64,000 nucleotides of DNA from assembly GCA_900291925.1 (NCBI GenBank), contig UWYS01000016.1:310001-374000 (forward strand), written 5' to 3'. The notes under the pieces are model-generated. The model ran no database searches. It saw only the letters and a program-made list of their open reading frames with translations, and was not told where the DNA came from. This DNA comes from Thecaphora thlaspeos. Taxonomy: Eukaryota > Basidiomycota > Ustilaginomycetes > Urocystidales > Glomosporiaceae. A program made the position numbers and the translations under genes. Shown in pieces: positions 23,542 to 32,858 of the stretch (position 1 is its first letter; each line of letters begins with the position of its first letter).

Positions 23542-24920
23542 AACGAAACAAGACGCCTTTTGCCCGCGGCGATGTCTGCAGAGAAGCGAGGGATCCCAGC
23601 GATGCACGGCTACCCCCGTAGAGAAATCATTAAACGCTCCTCCGAGTGACCGACACCAAAAAAGGAGAGCAGAAGACCGCTACTCGAATAGACGGGTGGC
23701 GGGGCCTCAGTGAAAAGCCAGCACTCTCTTCTACTCACTGTCTGGACTTGAAAGGGCAAAAGAGTGTGATGATCGTGAGCGTATATCGAGGGAAGGCGCT
23801 TGCTGGTCGGGAAGTCCTGTGTCGATGGCGGATGATGGTACTTTTTCTCGAGAAAGGACTGTGAGTACCGTAAGCGCAGTATGATAGTGAGAAGGAGAGA
23901 GAGAGAGAGAGAGAGAGAGAGGAAGGGGGGGAGAAAAGGGTCGAGACTGTAAGCTGGCCACGACCGGCCTTGCCCTTTTTGTATAGGGGGGCGGTGGGGG
24001 GCTGCGTGTCCCACTCGATTCCGAGGTGGGAGATGGAAGGTGGGAGGTCACAAGGCCGGCCTTTGTCGTCTTTCGGCTCAAACGCCCCGAGGGGGCTGAT
24101 CTTTGTTCCTCTAGCTGCGCGCACTCTCAAATTCGCCGCAGCTGTAATAATGCCTTCGGCGTCGGTGGGACAGAGCTCGCCGACCGCCCCGATGATGACG
24201 TTTTGCGAGGATCGTGTGGCCAGCTTTGGAGCACGCTCCGTCTGCATCTACAGAGAGCCGCCGACAAACAGAGCGCATATGAGCGAACGGCATGTTTCGC
24301 CGGTGGAATCAATGTTTTGCTGGCGCTGCCCGAGACTCCGTGAGGTCCGATGGGAATTGAAGGTGCAGGAGGGCCTTTCTGGCGCAGCGTCGACGCCTTA
24401 TCCTCTTACGTGGTGGGGTCCTGATCACGCCCACCTTTCTCGTCGACCTTGCCACCCCTGAGAGGTCGGGAGGAGAAAGTGAAGAAGGGCAATCAGTGGG
24501 TTCGACCCGCCCTCTCGTGCCTTGTATACACGCTCCCCTTCCCGGCCCTCAAGCTGGTACCATCAAGCCACCACCAGACAGGGTGCTTGCCCGTTGAGTG
24601 CCACGTCATATCCTAACAGCCACTGCTGGACTCTTCACGCCCTCGTACTCATCGCCACCACTGGCTGATGCCCCATCAAGGTGACGACCTATTCACGGCT
24701 CTCTCTTCTCACCAGTTCTCGGACCGCTGACAAGCCCCTGTACAGCCTATCATGATTTTTTCTCACACGCACAGAACTCCCAGAGGTCGTGCCTTGACCA
24801 ATGGGCATGTTGAGCGTATTCTCTTGCATTCCTCTATCCGATCACAGCATGAGCAAGCCACGGGCCAACTGGCCGTCTGGTCGGCAGACCGCTGCGGCTT
24901 CCGGCGATTCGTCCACAGCA
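23542..24920. other. Promoter of the precursor gene and DUG1 3' flank
   Basis: No gene seen. A (GA)n microsatellite lies at about 23894-23922, and the minus strand is pyrimidine-rich upstream of the precursor start, as in a fungal promoter. A GGTTCGACCC box near 24499 has no matching stem, so it is not a tRNA. Confidence 0.4.
23894..23922. repeat. (GA)n dinucleotide microsatellite
   Basis: About 14 GA units upstream of the precursor gene; on the minus strand it reads as a CT tract in the likely promoter or 5' leader. Confidence 0.8.
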
Positions 24921-26724
24921 TTACTTGTGCGCCGCGACCTCATGAAGGTAGAGGCCGAGAAGCTTCGTGCCTGTGTGTCGTCGGTAATCCGAGAAAGGAT
25001 GCGGGCGCAAAATGGAAGAAAAAATGAAGAGAAAGACAAGGCGGAAAGCGCAAGGTCAGCGAATCTCATCTAGCATCCTTCGACGACGGGTAGCAACGAA
25101 AGTCAAGAGAGTGTCCGAGGAGACCGCGTACCTTCAATGTAGTTGCTGACATCCAGTTTCTCATTTGTGCTGTGTGCAGCATCGTCGGAACGTCCCATTG
25201 GGAGAAGGAGGACGTTCTTCTGGAGCGTATCGGCAAAGGTGAGGGTGACGGGGATGGAGCCGCCCTCGCGGGTGAGGTCGGGCTTGACGCCGTAGACGGT
25301 CTCGGTCGCGCGGATGGCGGCCTCGTAGTTCCAGTGGTTAGGGTCAGCAAGCCAGGGCTTTCCACCGTGCTCGTTGGCGATGTGCATCGTGTTCTTGCTG
25401 CCAATCTTGGCAAACTCGGCCTCGACGTACTTGGTCACCAGCTCGGTGACGGCCTTGGGCGTCATGTCGGGGACAAGGCGGAGCGAAAACTTGCCCGTCA
25501 CCTTGGCAGGGATGACGGTCTTGGTGCCCGCCTCGCCGAAGGCGCCCTCGATACCGTGAAGGCTGAGCGAGGGGTAGCGCATCCGTGCCATGAGCGACAT
25601 CGCCTTATCGGTGCTGACGGTCGTCTTGCTGCCCGTGGCGTTCTCGACGTCGGCGATGGTAAAGTCCATGACGTCGTAGCGCTGCTTCTCCTCGTCGGTG
25701 AGCGGTAGAACGAGGTCGTTGATGCCGGGGATGAGGATCTTGCCGTCGGCGGTGACGAGCTTGGACATGATGGTAAACAGATCGGTCATCGGCTCGTGGA
25801 CCTGGCCGCCGAACACGCCCGAGTGGAGATCGCGCGCGGGTCCGGAGATGGTGAGCTTGAAGTAGGTGATGCCGCGCAGGCCGTGGGTGAGGCAGGGCTT
25901 GGTCGTGCCGAGCCAGTAGCTGCAGCGGAGAAGGAGCGGTGGGGGGCGGAAAGGGATGGTGGGGTCAGATTCTGGAGAATCGCGCATCGTGCAAGGAGGG
26001 ATTGCCTGCGACGACACTTACTTGTCCGAGATGCAGACGGCGTCGACGCCCTGGAAGAACTGGTCCTTCTCCGCCTCGATGAGCTCATCGAGTCCGACAC
26101 TGCCGCTCTCCTCCATGCCCTCGAGGCAGAACTTGAGGTTGACGGGGAATTCGAGGCCGGCCTGCTGGTGAGCCTCGACGACGTTGATCCAGCCGAGGAC
26201 AGGTCCCTTGTCGTCGGTGGAGCCACGGCCGTACATACGACCGGTCTTTTCGTCGTGGACGAGGGTGAAGGGCTCGGTGTCCCAGCCGTCGGACTTGAGC
26301 GCGGGCTGGACATCAAAGTGCTGCGGCGGCGAAGGGGAGGAGGATGCACAGGAGGACGAGAGTGAGCGTGGAAGGGGCAACACTCAGCACGCTGCGGGCA
26401 AAGCTGGACGAGCGGGTGCGTACTCACGCCGTAGACAAGGATGGTCTTCTTGTTGGGGTCTTTTCCGTAGTCAGCAAAGACGACAGGGGGCAGGTCGATC
26501 TGCTGTGCGTCGAGGGTCTGCTTTCCGAGATGCTTGAGCTGTGCGGTTGCGCCGAGGCGCTTCAGCTCGTCGAGGAGATAGTCGGCCATCTCGAAGCAGT
26601 GCTTGCGGTACGAGGCATCGCCCGAGACCGAGGGGATCGAGACGGCCTTGGCGAGCCGGTCGATGAGGGCGCGCTTGTTGGCGTCGATCTGGGAGAGGAA
26701 CTTTTTCCGGTCTGCGGTGGCCAT
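24921..26724 (-). CDS. DUG1: Cys-Gly metallodipeptidase (M20 family, Dug1-like)
   Basis: Cleaves Cys-Gly and other dipeptides in cytosolic glutathione turnover. Exons 26724-26428, 26320-26022, 25919-25132 and 24970-24921 all join in phase and give 477 residues, the usual Dug1 size. Metal-ligand motifs of M20 peptidases are visible: HFDVQP opening exon 2, [21 protein letters not shown], and a late His in [13 protein letters not shown]. Exon 3 begins within SDNYWLG and contains [10 protein letters not shown]. The 50-bp last exon supplies the conserved end, [15 protein letters not shown]. The ATG at 26724 ([10 protein letters not shown]) fits family starts. The frame is open further upstream through a 12-bp tandem repeat but has no ATG there. 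Very sure. Confidence 0.95.
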
Positions 26725-26780
26725 GTTGGGTAGCTGAGTGGGGTTGTGGTGGTCGAGGCGCAAGGTGGTGGTAGGGAGGG

Positions 26781-26840
26781 TGGAGACAAGGGTGGAGGCA
26801 AGGGTAGAGGCAAGGGTAGAGGCAAGGGTAGAGGTTCGAG
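26781..26840. repeat. 12-bp tandem repeat upstream of DUG1
   Basis: About four copies of GAGGCAAGGGTA, slightly diverged at the left edge, in the DUG1 leader. Because 12 is a multiple of 3, the frame through it stays open and would read STLA repeats. Confidence 0.8.
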
Positions 26841-27100
26841 GCAAGGTACGTCGTGTGGAGAGATAAGGCCGAGCGGGCCAGGGCGAAGTGCAAGGCGCTT
26901 TGACCACGGCGCAAAAAGGAAGAAAAGAAAACCTCAAAAATTGGACAGGAAGCACGCTAGTTTGTAGCTACAGGCTTAAAGCTGTACAAGGCCGGCCTTC
27001 GTTCTGCTGCTGCTGGCACATGGCGCACGCCAGGCTTGCGCTCCATGTCCACGCACCTCTTTCGCGACGGTGCTAAGAAAGAAATACGGTGGATATCTCC

Positions 27101-27262
27101 GCCGGCCCTTCCGAACCTATGACACATCCTTTCGTCTGAGCTCTGGACCGATGCGCCGGCCCTTCCGAACCTATGACACATCCTTTCGTCTGAGCTCTGG
27201 ACCGATGCGCCGGCCCTTCCGAACCCATGACACATCCTTTCGCCTGAGCTCTGGACCGATGC
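27101..27262. repeat. 54-bp minisatellite, three copies
   Basis: Three near-identical units start at 27101, 27155 and 27209 (GCCGGCCCTTCCGAAC...), differing at one or two bases in the third. Both strands stay open through them: the plus strand would read an 18-residue unit RRPFRTYDTSFRLSSGPM, and the minus strand another 18-residue unit starting MCHRFGRAG. No family resemblance supports coding. Confidence 0.9.
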
Positions 27263-27644
27263 GCCGCTCGCCCATTACTTATGCCACTGTACGACGCCAG
27301 CCAGTGCGCCGGAAGCGGGACACTCCGCTTCCCTCCCGATGCCAGGTCTCCTTGCCGACCACTGCTGTACATAAGCTTACTGCACACAGACAGCAACCAC
27401 GCTGGGCTAGCGACATTCACATTGTTTGATCGCGCTCTGGCGCTTTGCGCGTGCTACTTGGAGGCGAGAGAGCGTCGCTTGGCTGAGGCGAAGCCCGCCA
27501 CGGTCCGCCAACTCTTGCTCTGTAAGCGTCGGGGCGATTCAAGGTTGCCTGTACACGCAAGGACCTCACTTTGCGCGTGGTGGCAACGCAGCCATAGTCA
27601 AGTAGAAGCTCAAGGGCGAGGCCACAGAGCACAAGATACAGAGA

Positions 27645-27703
27645 AGGGGGAAGGGGGAAGGGGGAAGGGGGAAAAGGGAAAAGGGAAAAGGGAAAAGGCG
27701 AGG
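27645..27703. repeat. Purine-rich GGGGGAA / GGGAAAA tandem repeat
   Basis: Two successive short repeats, AAGGGGG followed by AAAAGGG, each about four copies. All purine on the plus strand. Confidence 0.75.
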
Positions 27704-27870
27704 AATGAGCGAGCGTGATCGAGCGAGAGAGTGGGACAAAGGGGGTCGGTGAGAGAGTCCCTTTCGGCACAACCGAACAAACGACCCTTGGCTGCATGTA
27801 GTAGCGAAGCACAGAGAAAGCCCAGACGCAGCACACAAATACTGTACAGTACACGCACCATCCGAATGGA

Positions 27871-27940
27871 CGCCAACGCCAGCCAACGCCAGCCAACGCC
27901 AGCCAACGCCAGCCAACGCCAGCCAACGCCAACCAACGCC
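27871..27940. repeat. 10-bp tandem repeat AGCCAACGCC, seven copies
   Basis: Seven 10-mers in register; the first and last carry one difference. Minus-strand frames through it read repeats such as GVGWRWLALA, which explains the long frames there. Confidence 0.9.
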
Positions 27941-28570
27941 TTCCGGCACGTCGTCCCCCCATCCCCGTCCAGCTCCGCGTGACCATCCCCCATCGCCGCT
28001 CCTTTGCCCAGCCTCGCACGCAGCGACTCACACCCACTGTAAACTATGCACAGTACTCGCTCATGTCGCTGCCAAGCCCATGATGGCCGACGACGTCACA
28101 TGGACCATCGTGAAAGGGTTCCTGCCTGTATGCTTCTTAGCACGGATCCCCCATCCCCAAGGCCAAGCCAGGGAGCCGACAAGCGGACGCTTCGCCACGT
28201 CGTAGGGCAAGGTCGTACATACATACAGTGGAAGAGAGGTGAGTCTTGGGCCGTCATCAGGGGCTCAGCGGACAGCAAGCTTCGACCCACTTGCCCGCCC
28301 GCCTGCCTCCCTAGACGCAGCCCAGCAGATACATATACCGACAACAAACAGGAGGCCAATGGGTACGAGGGCGCGCGCAGCATCAGTGGCGTCGGTGCCA
28401 ACGCAACACCTAGGGCCGTCCCTGCGTCGCAGCTAGGCCAATACCTTGCTACGACGCTGGAATTTCGAGGTCCATCTGGGGTCCTTGTTCACACAGGGGC
28501 TGTCCCAATTCTCCAGAGTGATCAGTTCGCCCAGCCGTCTGTTGTTGTTGCGGGCTGATGTATGGAACGC

Positions 28571-28591
28571 AACGGTAGGTAGGTAGGTAGG
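28571..28591. repeat. (GTAG)n microsatellite followed by a G run
   Basis: Four to five GTAG units, then GGTGGGGGGG. Confidence 0.7.
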
Positions 28592-28729
28592 TGGGGGGGT
28601 ACGGCGGCGACGATCGTACTGTACGTCTGCCTGAACAAGGCGCCGCAGACAACAAAGGGCCCGGGACGCACTCAAGACGATGTTGTTGTCTAGGTGCAGG
28701 TCAAAGTCTCCCACCTTACACCACTACTG

Positions 28730-28757
28730 TAGTACAGTACAGTACAGTACAGTACAG
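28730..28757. repeat. (TACAG)n pentamer repeat
   Basis: About five TACAG units. ACTGTACAGTACACG at 27841 and CTGGTACAGTACAAG near 28815 carry the same core, so the pentamer is scattered across this gap. Confidence 0.75.
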
Positions 28758-29233
28758 CGAAGCTCGCTGCTTGGCGCCGTTCGGCCGTTGCGCCCTTCAT
28801 ATCGTGTCTCGACCTGGTACAGTACAAGAAGCTCGAGGGGTACTGGGCTTGTTGTCCTCCCATCCTGCTCCCACCCTCTCGCTATGCTATTCCCCCGGCC
28901 CCTCTTCTCCCCCCCTCTCCCGCTGCCGTCCCCCCGTCCGAATCGCCCCATTCCTATTCTCTCGACCGCCTTGTCTCGATACTGTATCACTGGTTGATAC
29001 TTAGCAGGCCGCCAAAACAGCACCAGTTCCACGCTACGACCAGCTCCGTCCCACCCCCCACCTTCACTTGAACATCGACCAGTACGGACCGAATTGACTT
29101 CGTTCGTCCGTCCCAGATACGGCCTACGCCTTCTCGCTCCCATCGGCCTTTGCCTTGTGACCCCCAAGTTCTTCACCCTTGTCACCCTTGTTCGTCTGTC
29201 TCCCTGCCCTTCCCTACCGTCACACCAGCAAGC

Positions 29234-30709
29234 ATGTACTCCACCAAGTCGCTTTCCCTCTTCGTCTTTTGCGCCGTCCTCCTTGCCCAGGCGGCGCTCG
29301 CACACCAACAGCAAAGCGTGCGGTCCATTCACTCTTCGCCGGCGAAGAGACACCAGATCAACCGACGTGAGTTACGCCCCGCTAAAGGTGAATCTAGGGT
29401 CCCCGGTCATGACGGCTTCTCTGAACACCCGCCTGTCCCGACCTCTTTGACCATACACCTTCCCACCTTGCCACTCCCAGGACAACCGACCTGGCACTCG
29501 AGCTCCTGGGGCTCATCCTACAGCTCGAGCACCCTCAACGGAGTGACTTCTGGCTCGGGAGAATCGACATCTTTCCAGGCATCTTCGTTCGATCCGGACG
29601 GAAACAAGTCGTCAAAGACCTGGTCCTTTGGCCCCCACGCAGGAAGCGATGACTCGCCGAAAAACTCATTCTTCGGCTCGACCAACAGGCCTGACCTAGC
29701 CAACATCCTCAATGGCATGGATCATGAAGGCGCAAGTGGATTGAAGCAACAGCAGCAGAAACAGCAGCAGGACAACTACGAGCAAGAAGAAAGCAAGGAC
29801 GAAAGCAAGACCAACAACAATAACAAGGCCAACAGCAAGACCACCAGTGGCAAGACCAACGACAGCTGGGAAAACTCGTCGTCGTCCTCGTCGTCTTCGG
29901 CATCGCACTCGTCCTACTCGTTCGCCTCGAGCAGCTTCTACAGCGTCACGAGCCAGCAGCAGCTGGCGGCACCGTTCCAGCCTTACTCCAAGCTGGAATG
30001 GAACTCGAGCAACAGCCGAAAGAGCAGCAAGAGCAGCAGCAGCGGCGGTAGTGTCAACGTCAACGGTTTCTCGATCCCACGACCGGCTCCGGCCAAGACG
30101 TGCAACAACAAGTTCCCCTACCAGAGCCAACCGGGCGATGGCGACAGCGGCAAGAAGGAAAAGTTCCTCGCGCCCTTTACGGGGGAGCTGGACGAGGTGC
30201 ACCGGATGGCGCTCGACATGCACAACAAGGAACGCGCGCGCTACGGCCACCCTGCCCTCGTGTGGAATGCCGAGTTGGCCGACTTTGCAGCATGTTGGGC
30301 CGACCTCAAGCCTTACGGCCACTCGGAGCGACTCTTTGTCTCGACCGGAGAAAACATCGGCGAAGGTTACGGCGATCATTGCTACGATACGCCGCAAAAC
30401 GCCATGTCGTCCGTCATCAATGGCTTCCTCGATGAGGACCGAAATTACGCCCAGTCCAAGGACATCGCCGAGGATACGGGCCATGTCACTGCTATATGGT
30501 GGAAGAACACCCAGGCAGTCGGTTGTGCAGTCGCAGGTCGCGACGATTTCATGGGCGGATCGCAAGCTTTCTACGTCGTCTGCTCATACTACCCCGCCGG
30601 CAACATCGTCAGTCGTCAGGAGATTAGCAAGAACCTCCCCTCGTACATCAAGGTCCCTTCGCAGCTGCGTTCCTCCTGCTCCTCGAACATCATTCACACC
30701 CGCAAGTAG
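29234..30709 (+). CDS. Secreted CAP-domain (PR-1/SCP-like) protein
   Basis: Extracellular CAP-superfamily protein; fungal members bind sterols or fatty acids, which cannot be shown here. The ATG at 29234 opens a signal peptide (MYSTKSLSLFVFCAVLLAQA), followed by a KRHQINR dibasic site. The frame reads through, but GTGAGT at 29367 and CCACTCCCAG ending at 29480 mark a 114-bp intron whose length is a multiple of three. Splicing gives 453 residues. A Ser/Gln/Asn/Lys low-complexity linker (about 45-280) is followed by the CAP domain (about 280-440): MHNKERARYGHPALVWNAEL, GHSERLFVSTGENIGEGYG, GHVTAIWWKNTQAVGCAV and FYVVCSYYPAGNIV. The conserved His, Glu and Cys positions are present. The linker is much longer than in minimal PR-1 proteins. 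Confidence 0.9.
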   Translation: MYSTKSLSLFVFCAVLLAQAALAHQQQSVRSIHSSPAKRHQINRRELRPAKGESRVPGHDGFSEHPPVPTSLTIHLPTLPLPGQPTWHSSSWGSSYSSSTLNGVTSGSGESTSFQASSFDPDGNKSSKTWSFGPHAGSDDSPKNSFFGSTNRPDLANILNGMDHEGASGLKQQQQKQQQDNYEQEESKDESKTNNNNKANSKTTSGKTNDSWENSSSSSSSSASHSSYSFASSSFYSVTSQQQLAAPFQPYSKLEWNSSNSRKSSKSSSSGGSVNVNGFSIPRPAPAKTCNNKFPYQSQPGDGDSGKKEKFLAPFTGELDEVHRMALDMHNKERARYGHPALVWNAELADFAACWADLKPYGHSERLFVSTGENIGEGYGDHCYDTPQNAMSSVINGFLDEDRNYAQSKDIAEDTGHVTAIWWKNTQAVGCAVAGRDDFMGGSQAFYVVCSYYPAGNIVSRQEISKNLPSYIKVPSQLRSSCSSNIIHTRK

Positions 30710-30908
30710 ATCTACTTTTTCCAATTCCTTCACGGCCCTCTTCTTCTTGGCATTGCCCGCGCGCCTCCTGGTCGTCGTTGGAGAGCCGGTTCTCTCTCAA
30801 CGTCCCATCCTGCGTTCCCTCGCACGTCTCCTCTTCCGGCGTCTGGTCTTACGCCCACGCTCGCTCGCTCGTTCGCTGGTCGTTCACACGCATACTCTCA
30901 CACATAAC

Positions 30909-30942
<34 letters not shown>

Positions 30943-31515
30943 CGCTCGTTGTTTCGTATTCCGTAGATCCGTGATCAATCTATCTGGTGCCAGGGCCTGG
31001 CGCCTCTGGCCGCCGCTGGTCGGCAGTCGTTTTCACTTCTTTATTTCTTGCTTTCAAGCCATGGGTTGCATCCATGCCTGCTCTGGGGTGTTGCCAGTGC
31101 AGTCGAGCATGACTGCGGAAACGGTCGCCTGGTAACGTCGCTAGCGACGGTAGCTCTGGTAGACGCCTCGCTCGTTTGTGAAGAATACCTGACCACTTGC
31201 ACACACAGACGGCATAAGTCGAGGTGACGCTGCTGATGGACGTTTGCGAGCTGGCTGCGACCGTGATCGTGACGACGAGTACCAGCGTCGTTGAGCATTT
31301 TGAAGCTCTTGCGCGATTCGTGACGTGACCTTTCGCCTCAAAATGTCGACCTGATCCTTCTTCCGGACAGCATCTCTCTCTCTCTCTCTCTCGTAGTGTT
31401 GCGGTCTAGTCTGGGCTTGATCAGTGGTTGCGTTTGGCCAGACTCCGATTGCGTACAGGCTCCCTCTCATCTCCCATTCCCCAGCGGCGAGTGCGATTGC
31501 GGTCGAGGCACAGCT
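30710..31515. other. 3' flanks of the CAP gene (+) and Y14 (-)
   Basis: Convergent ends. Holds (TC)n tracts at about 30911-30941 and 31373-31392. No gene seen. Confidence 0.4.
30911..30941. repeat. (TC)n microsatellite
   Basis: About 15 TC units in the 3' flank of the CAP-protein gene. Confidence 0.75.
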
Positions 31516-32383
31516 CTATCGCCTGCCCGGGCTTCGACTCCGGTTTCGCGCTGCGTTGCCACCGGCCGCCGCCCTTCTTCCGGCCCCTCGGATGCCCAGT
31601 CCTCCGGCGGGTGGTCGTACGAACGCGAAGTTGGCCTTGAGTGGTTGGTCGAGCAGCGTCAAACCGTTTGTACACGCCTCTACGGCGGCTTTTGCCTCTT
31701 CGTGCGTCTCGAATTCAATCAGAGCGTAGCCCTAACAAAGCAGAATAGAAGGTGGAAGGAAGACTCTGGATCAGCGGTGTCAAAGGGCTGGCAGGGGTCG
31801 CGCAAAGGCAGCGCGGACGAGGCCAAGGTACGCACCTTGACGTAGCCGGTTCGTCGGTCGAGGTTGAGGTGGCAGTTTTGAACCGTGCCAAAGTCGGCAA
31901 ACCTGTCCAGCACCTCTTCCTCGGAGGCCTCTTCGTGGACGTTCGTCACCAGCACGATCCAGCCTTCTACGGCTGTGGACGAGACGGGAGGGCGGAGGGG
32001 AATGTTGGCGGTGCAACAGTCAGCATGGCGGGCTCCAGCAAGACAGGGACAGAGCCGGAGGTTGGCATAGCCCTGTAGCATCGGAGACTCACATCGCGCG
32101 GCCCTGTCTTCGCTGTCCTTGGAGCTGTCGAGCAGCTCGAAGCCGCCCGCCTTTACACCGTCTGCTGCGGGTCCATCGCCTCTTGGGTTGAAGCCTCGTC
32201 CCTTTCGCTTGACGGAGGGGTCTGTGACGAGCGAAGCCAGCGGGTGGTACAGGGCAGATTCAATAAGAGTGGTGGTGCGAGTGTCGGGTGGGCGCTTCGA
32301 CCCTCTGATGGTGCATGCGGCGGCTACTCACCATCTGCCATGTCGACATCCTCGACTGTGGGTTGTGGCTGTGTATCGGCCAT
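31516..32383 (-). CDS. Y14: Exon junction complex RNA-binding protein Y14 (RBM8A)
   Basis: Core exon junction complex subunit, which pairs with Mago and marks spliced mRNAs. Exons 32383-32332, 32221-32093, 31972-31836 and 31731-31516 join in phase to 177 residues. The N-terminus is [18 protein letters not shown], then a basic KRKGRGF segment. The single RRM begins [20 protein letters not shown] and carries RNP-type motifs in [11 protein letters not shown] and GYALIEFET. It ends with a short RS-like tail, [10 protein letters not shown], as in animal Y14. Length and domain order match the family. It lies head-to-head with THOC1, 475 bp apart. Presence of Y14 fits an intron-rich genome that uses the exon junction complex. 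Confidence 0.95.
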
Positions 32384-32858
32384 CTCTGTGGTTGGCTATG
32401 ACGGTGGGCGAGAGCAAAGGGGAGATGCAGTCGACGGATGCCGTGCAATGGTGGACGTCGCAACGTGCTGTGAGGAGGGCGATGGGTGCTTTGGGAGAGA
32501 GAGAGGGATGAAAGGAGAGAAGGAGAGAAGGAGAGACGGAGGAAGGAGAAAAGGAGAGGAGAGAAGGAAGAGCAGAGGGGAAAGTGTCGCGAGCGAGCGA
32601 TGTGGAGTTGGCAGACGAGCGACGCGAACAGGCTCGAGTGCAGTCGGGCCAGCCGGTGCTTTTCCGGCTACGCCTCGCTTTCCCCGTCACCACTCAGACT
32701 CTGCTTCCCTTCTCCACCGCCACGCCCGAACGCTTCGCCTTCCTCCCTCTTCGGCCGCAACTCCGGCTACGCCCTCGCTCGCCCAATCGGATCACGCCCG
32801 GAGCAGAAGCGCGCATCAACTGTGTCTCGGGGGACAGCCGCGACCACGGCAACCGAGC
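32384..32858. promoter_or_regulatory. Divergent promoter of Y14 and THOC1
   Basis: A 475-bp space between two start codons on opposite strands must hold both promoters. The left half has a GAGAGG/GGAGAGAAGG purine tract at 32498-32580, a pyrimidine tract for the minus-strand gene; the right half is CCTCC/CTTCGCC-rich on the plus strand. No TATA box seen. Confidence 0.6.

Larger units (their letters stand above)
26841..29233. other. Gene-poor, repeat-rich intergenic region
   Basis: About 2.4 kb between DUG1 and the CAP-protein gene. It holds at least five kinds of simple or tandem repeat (listed separately) and no frame that resembles a known protein. Several frames look long only because repeat units are multiples of three bases or keep frames open. 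Confidence 0.5.

Noticed and set aside
24490..24520. Possible tRNA B box (GGTTCGACCC)
   Set aside because: No T-stem pairing, A box or acceptor stem could be found around it.
27101..27262. CRISPR-like array
   Set aside because: Direct tandem copies without spacers, in a eukaryotic context.
27417..28037. Minus-strand frames with GVGWRWLALA repeats
   Set aside because: Created by the 10-bp satellite at 27871-27940 and neighbouring purine repeats; the frames have no family features.
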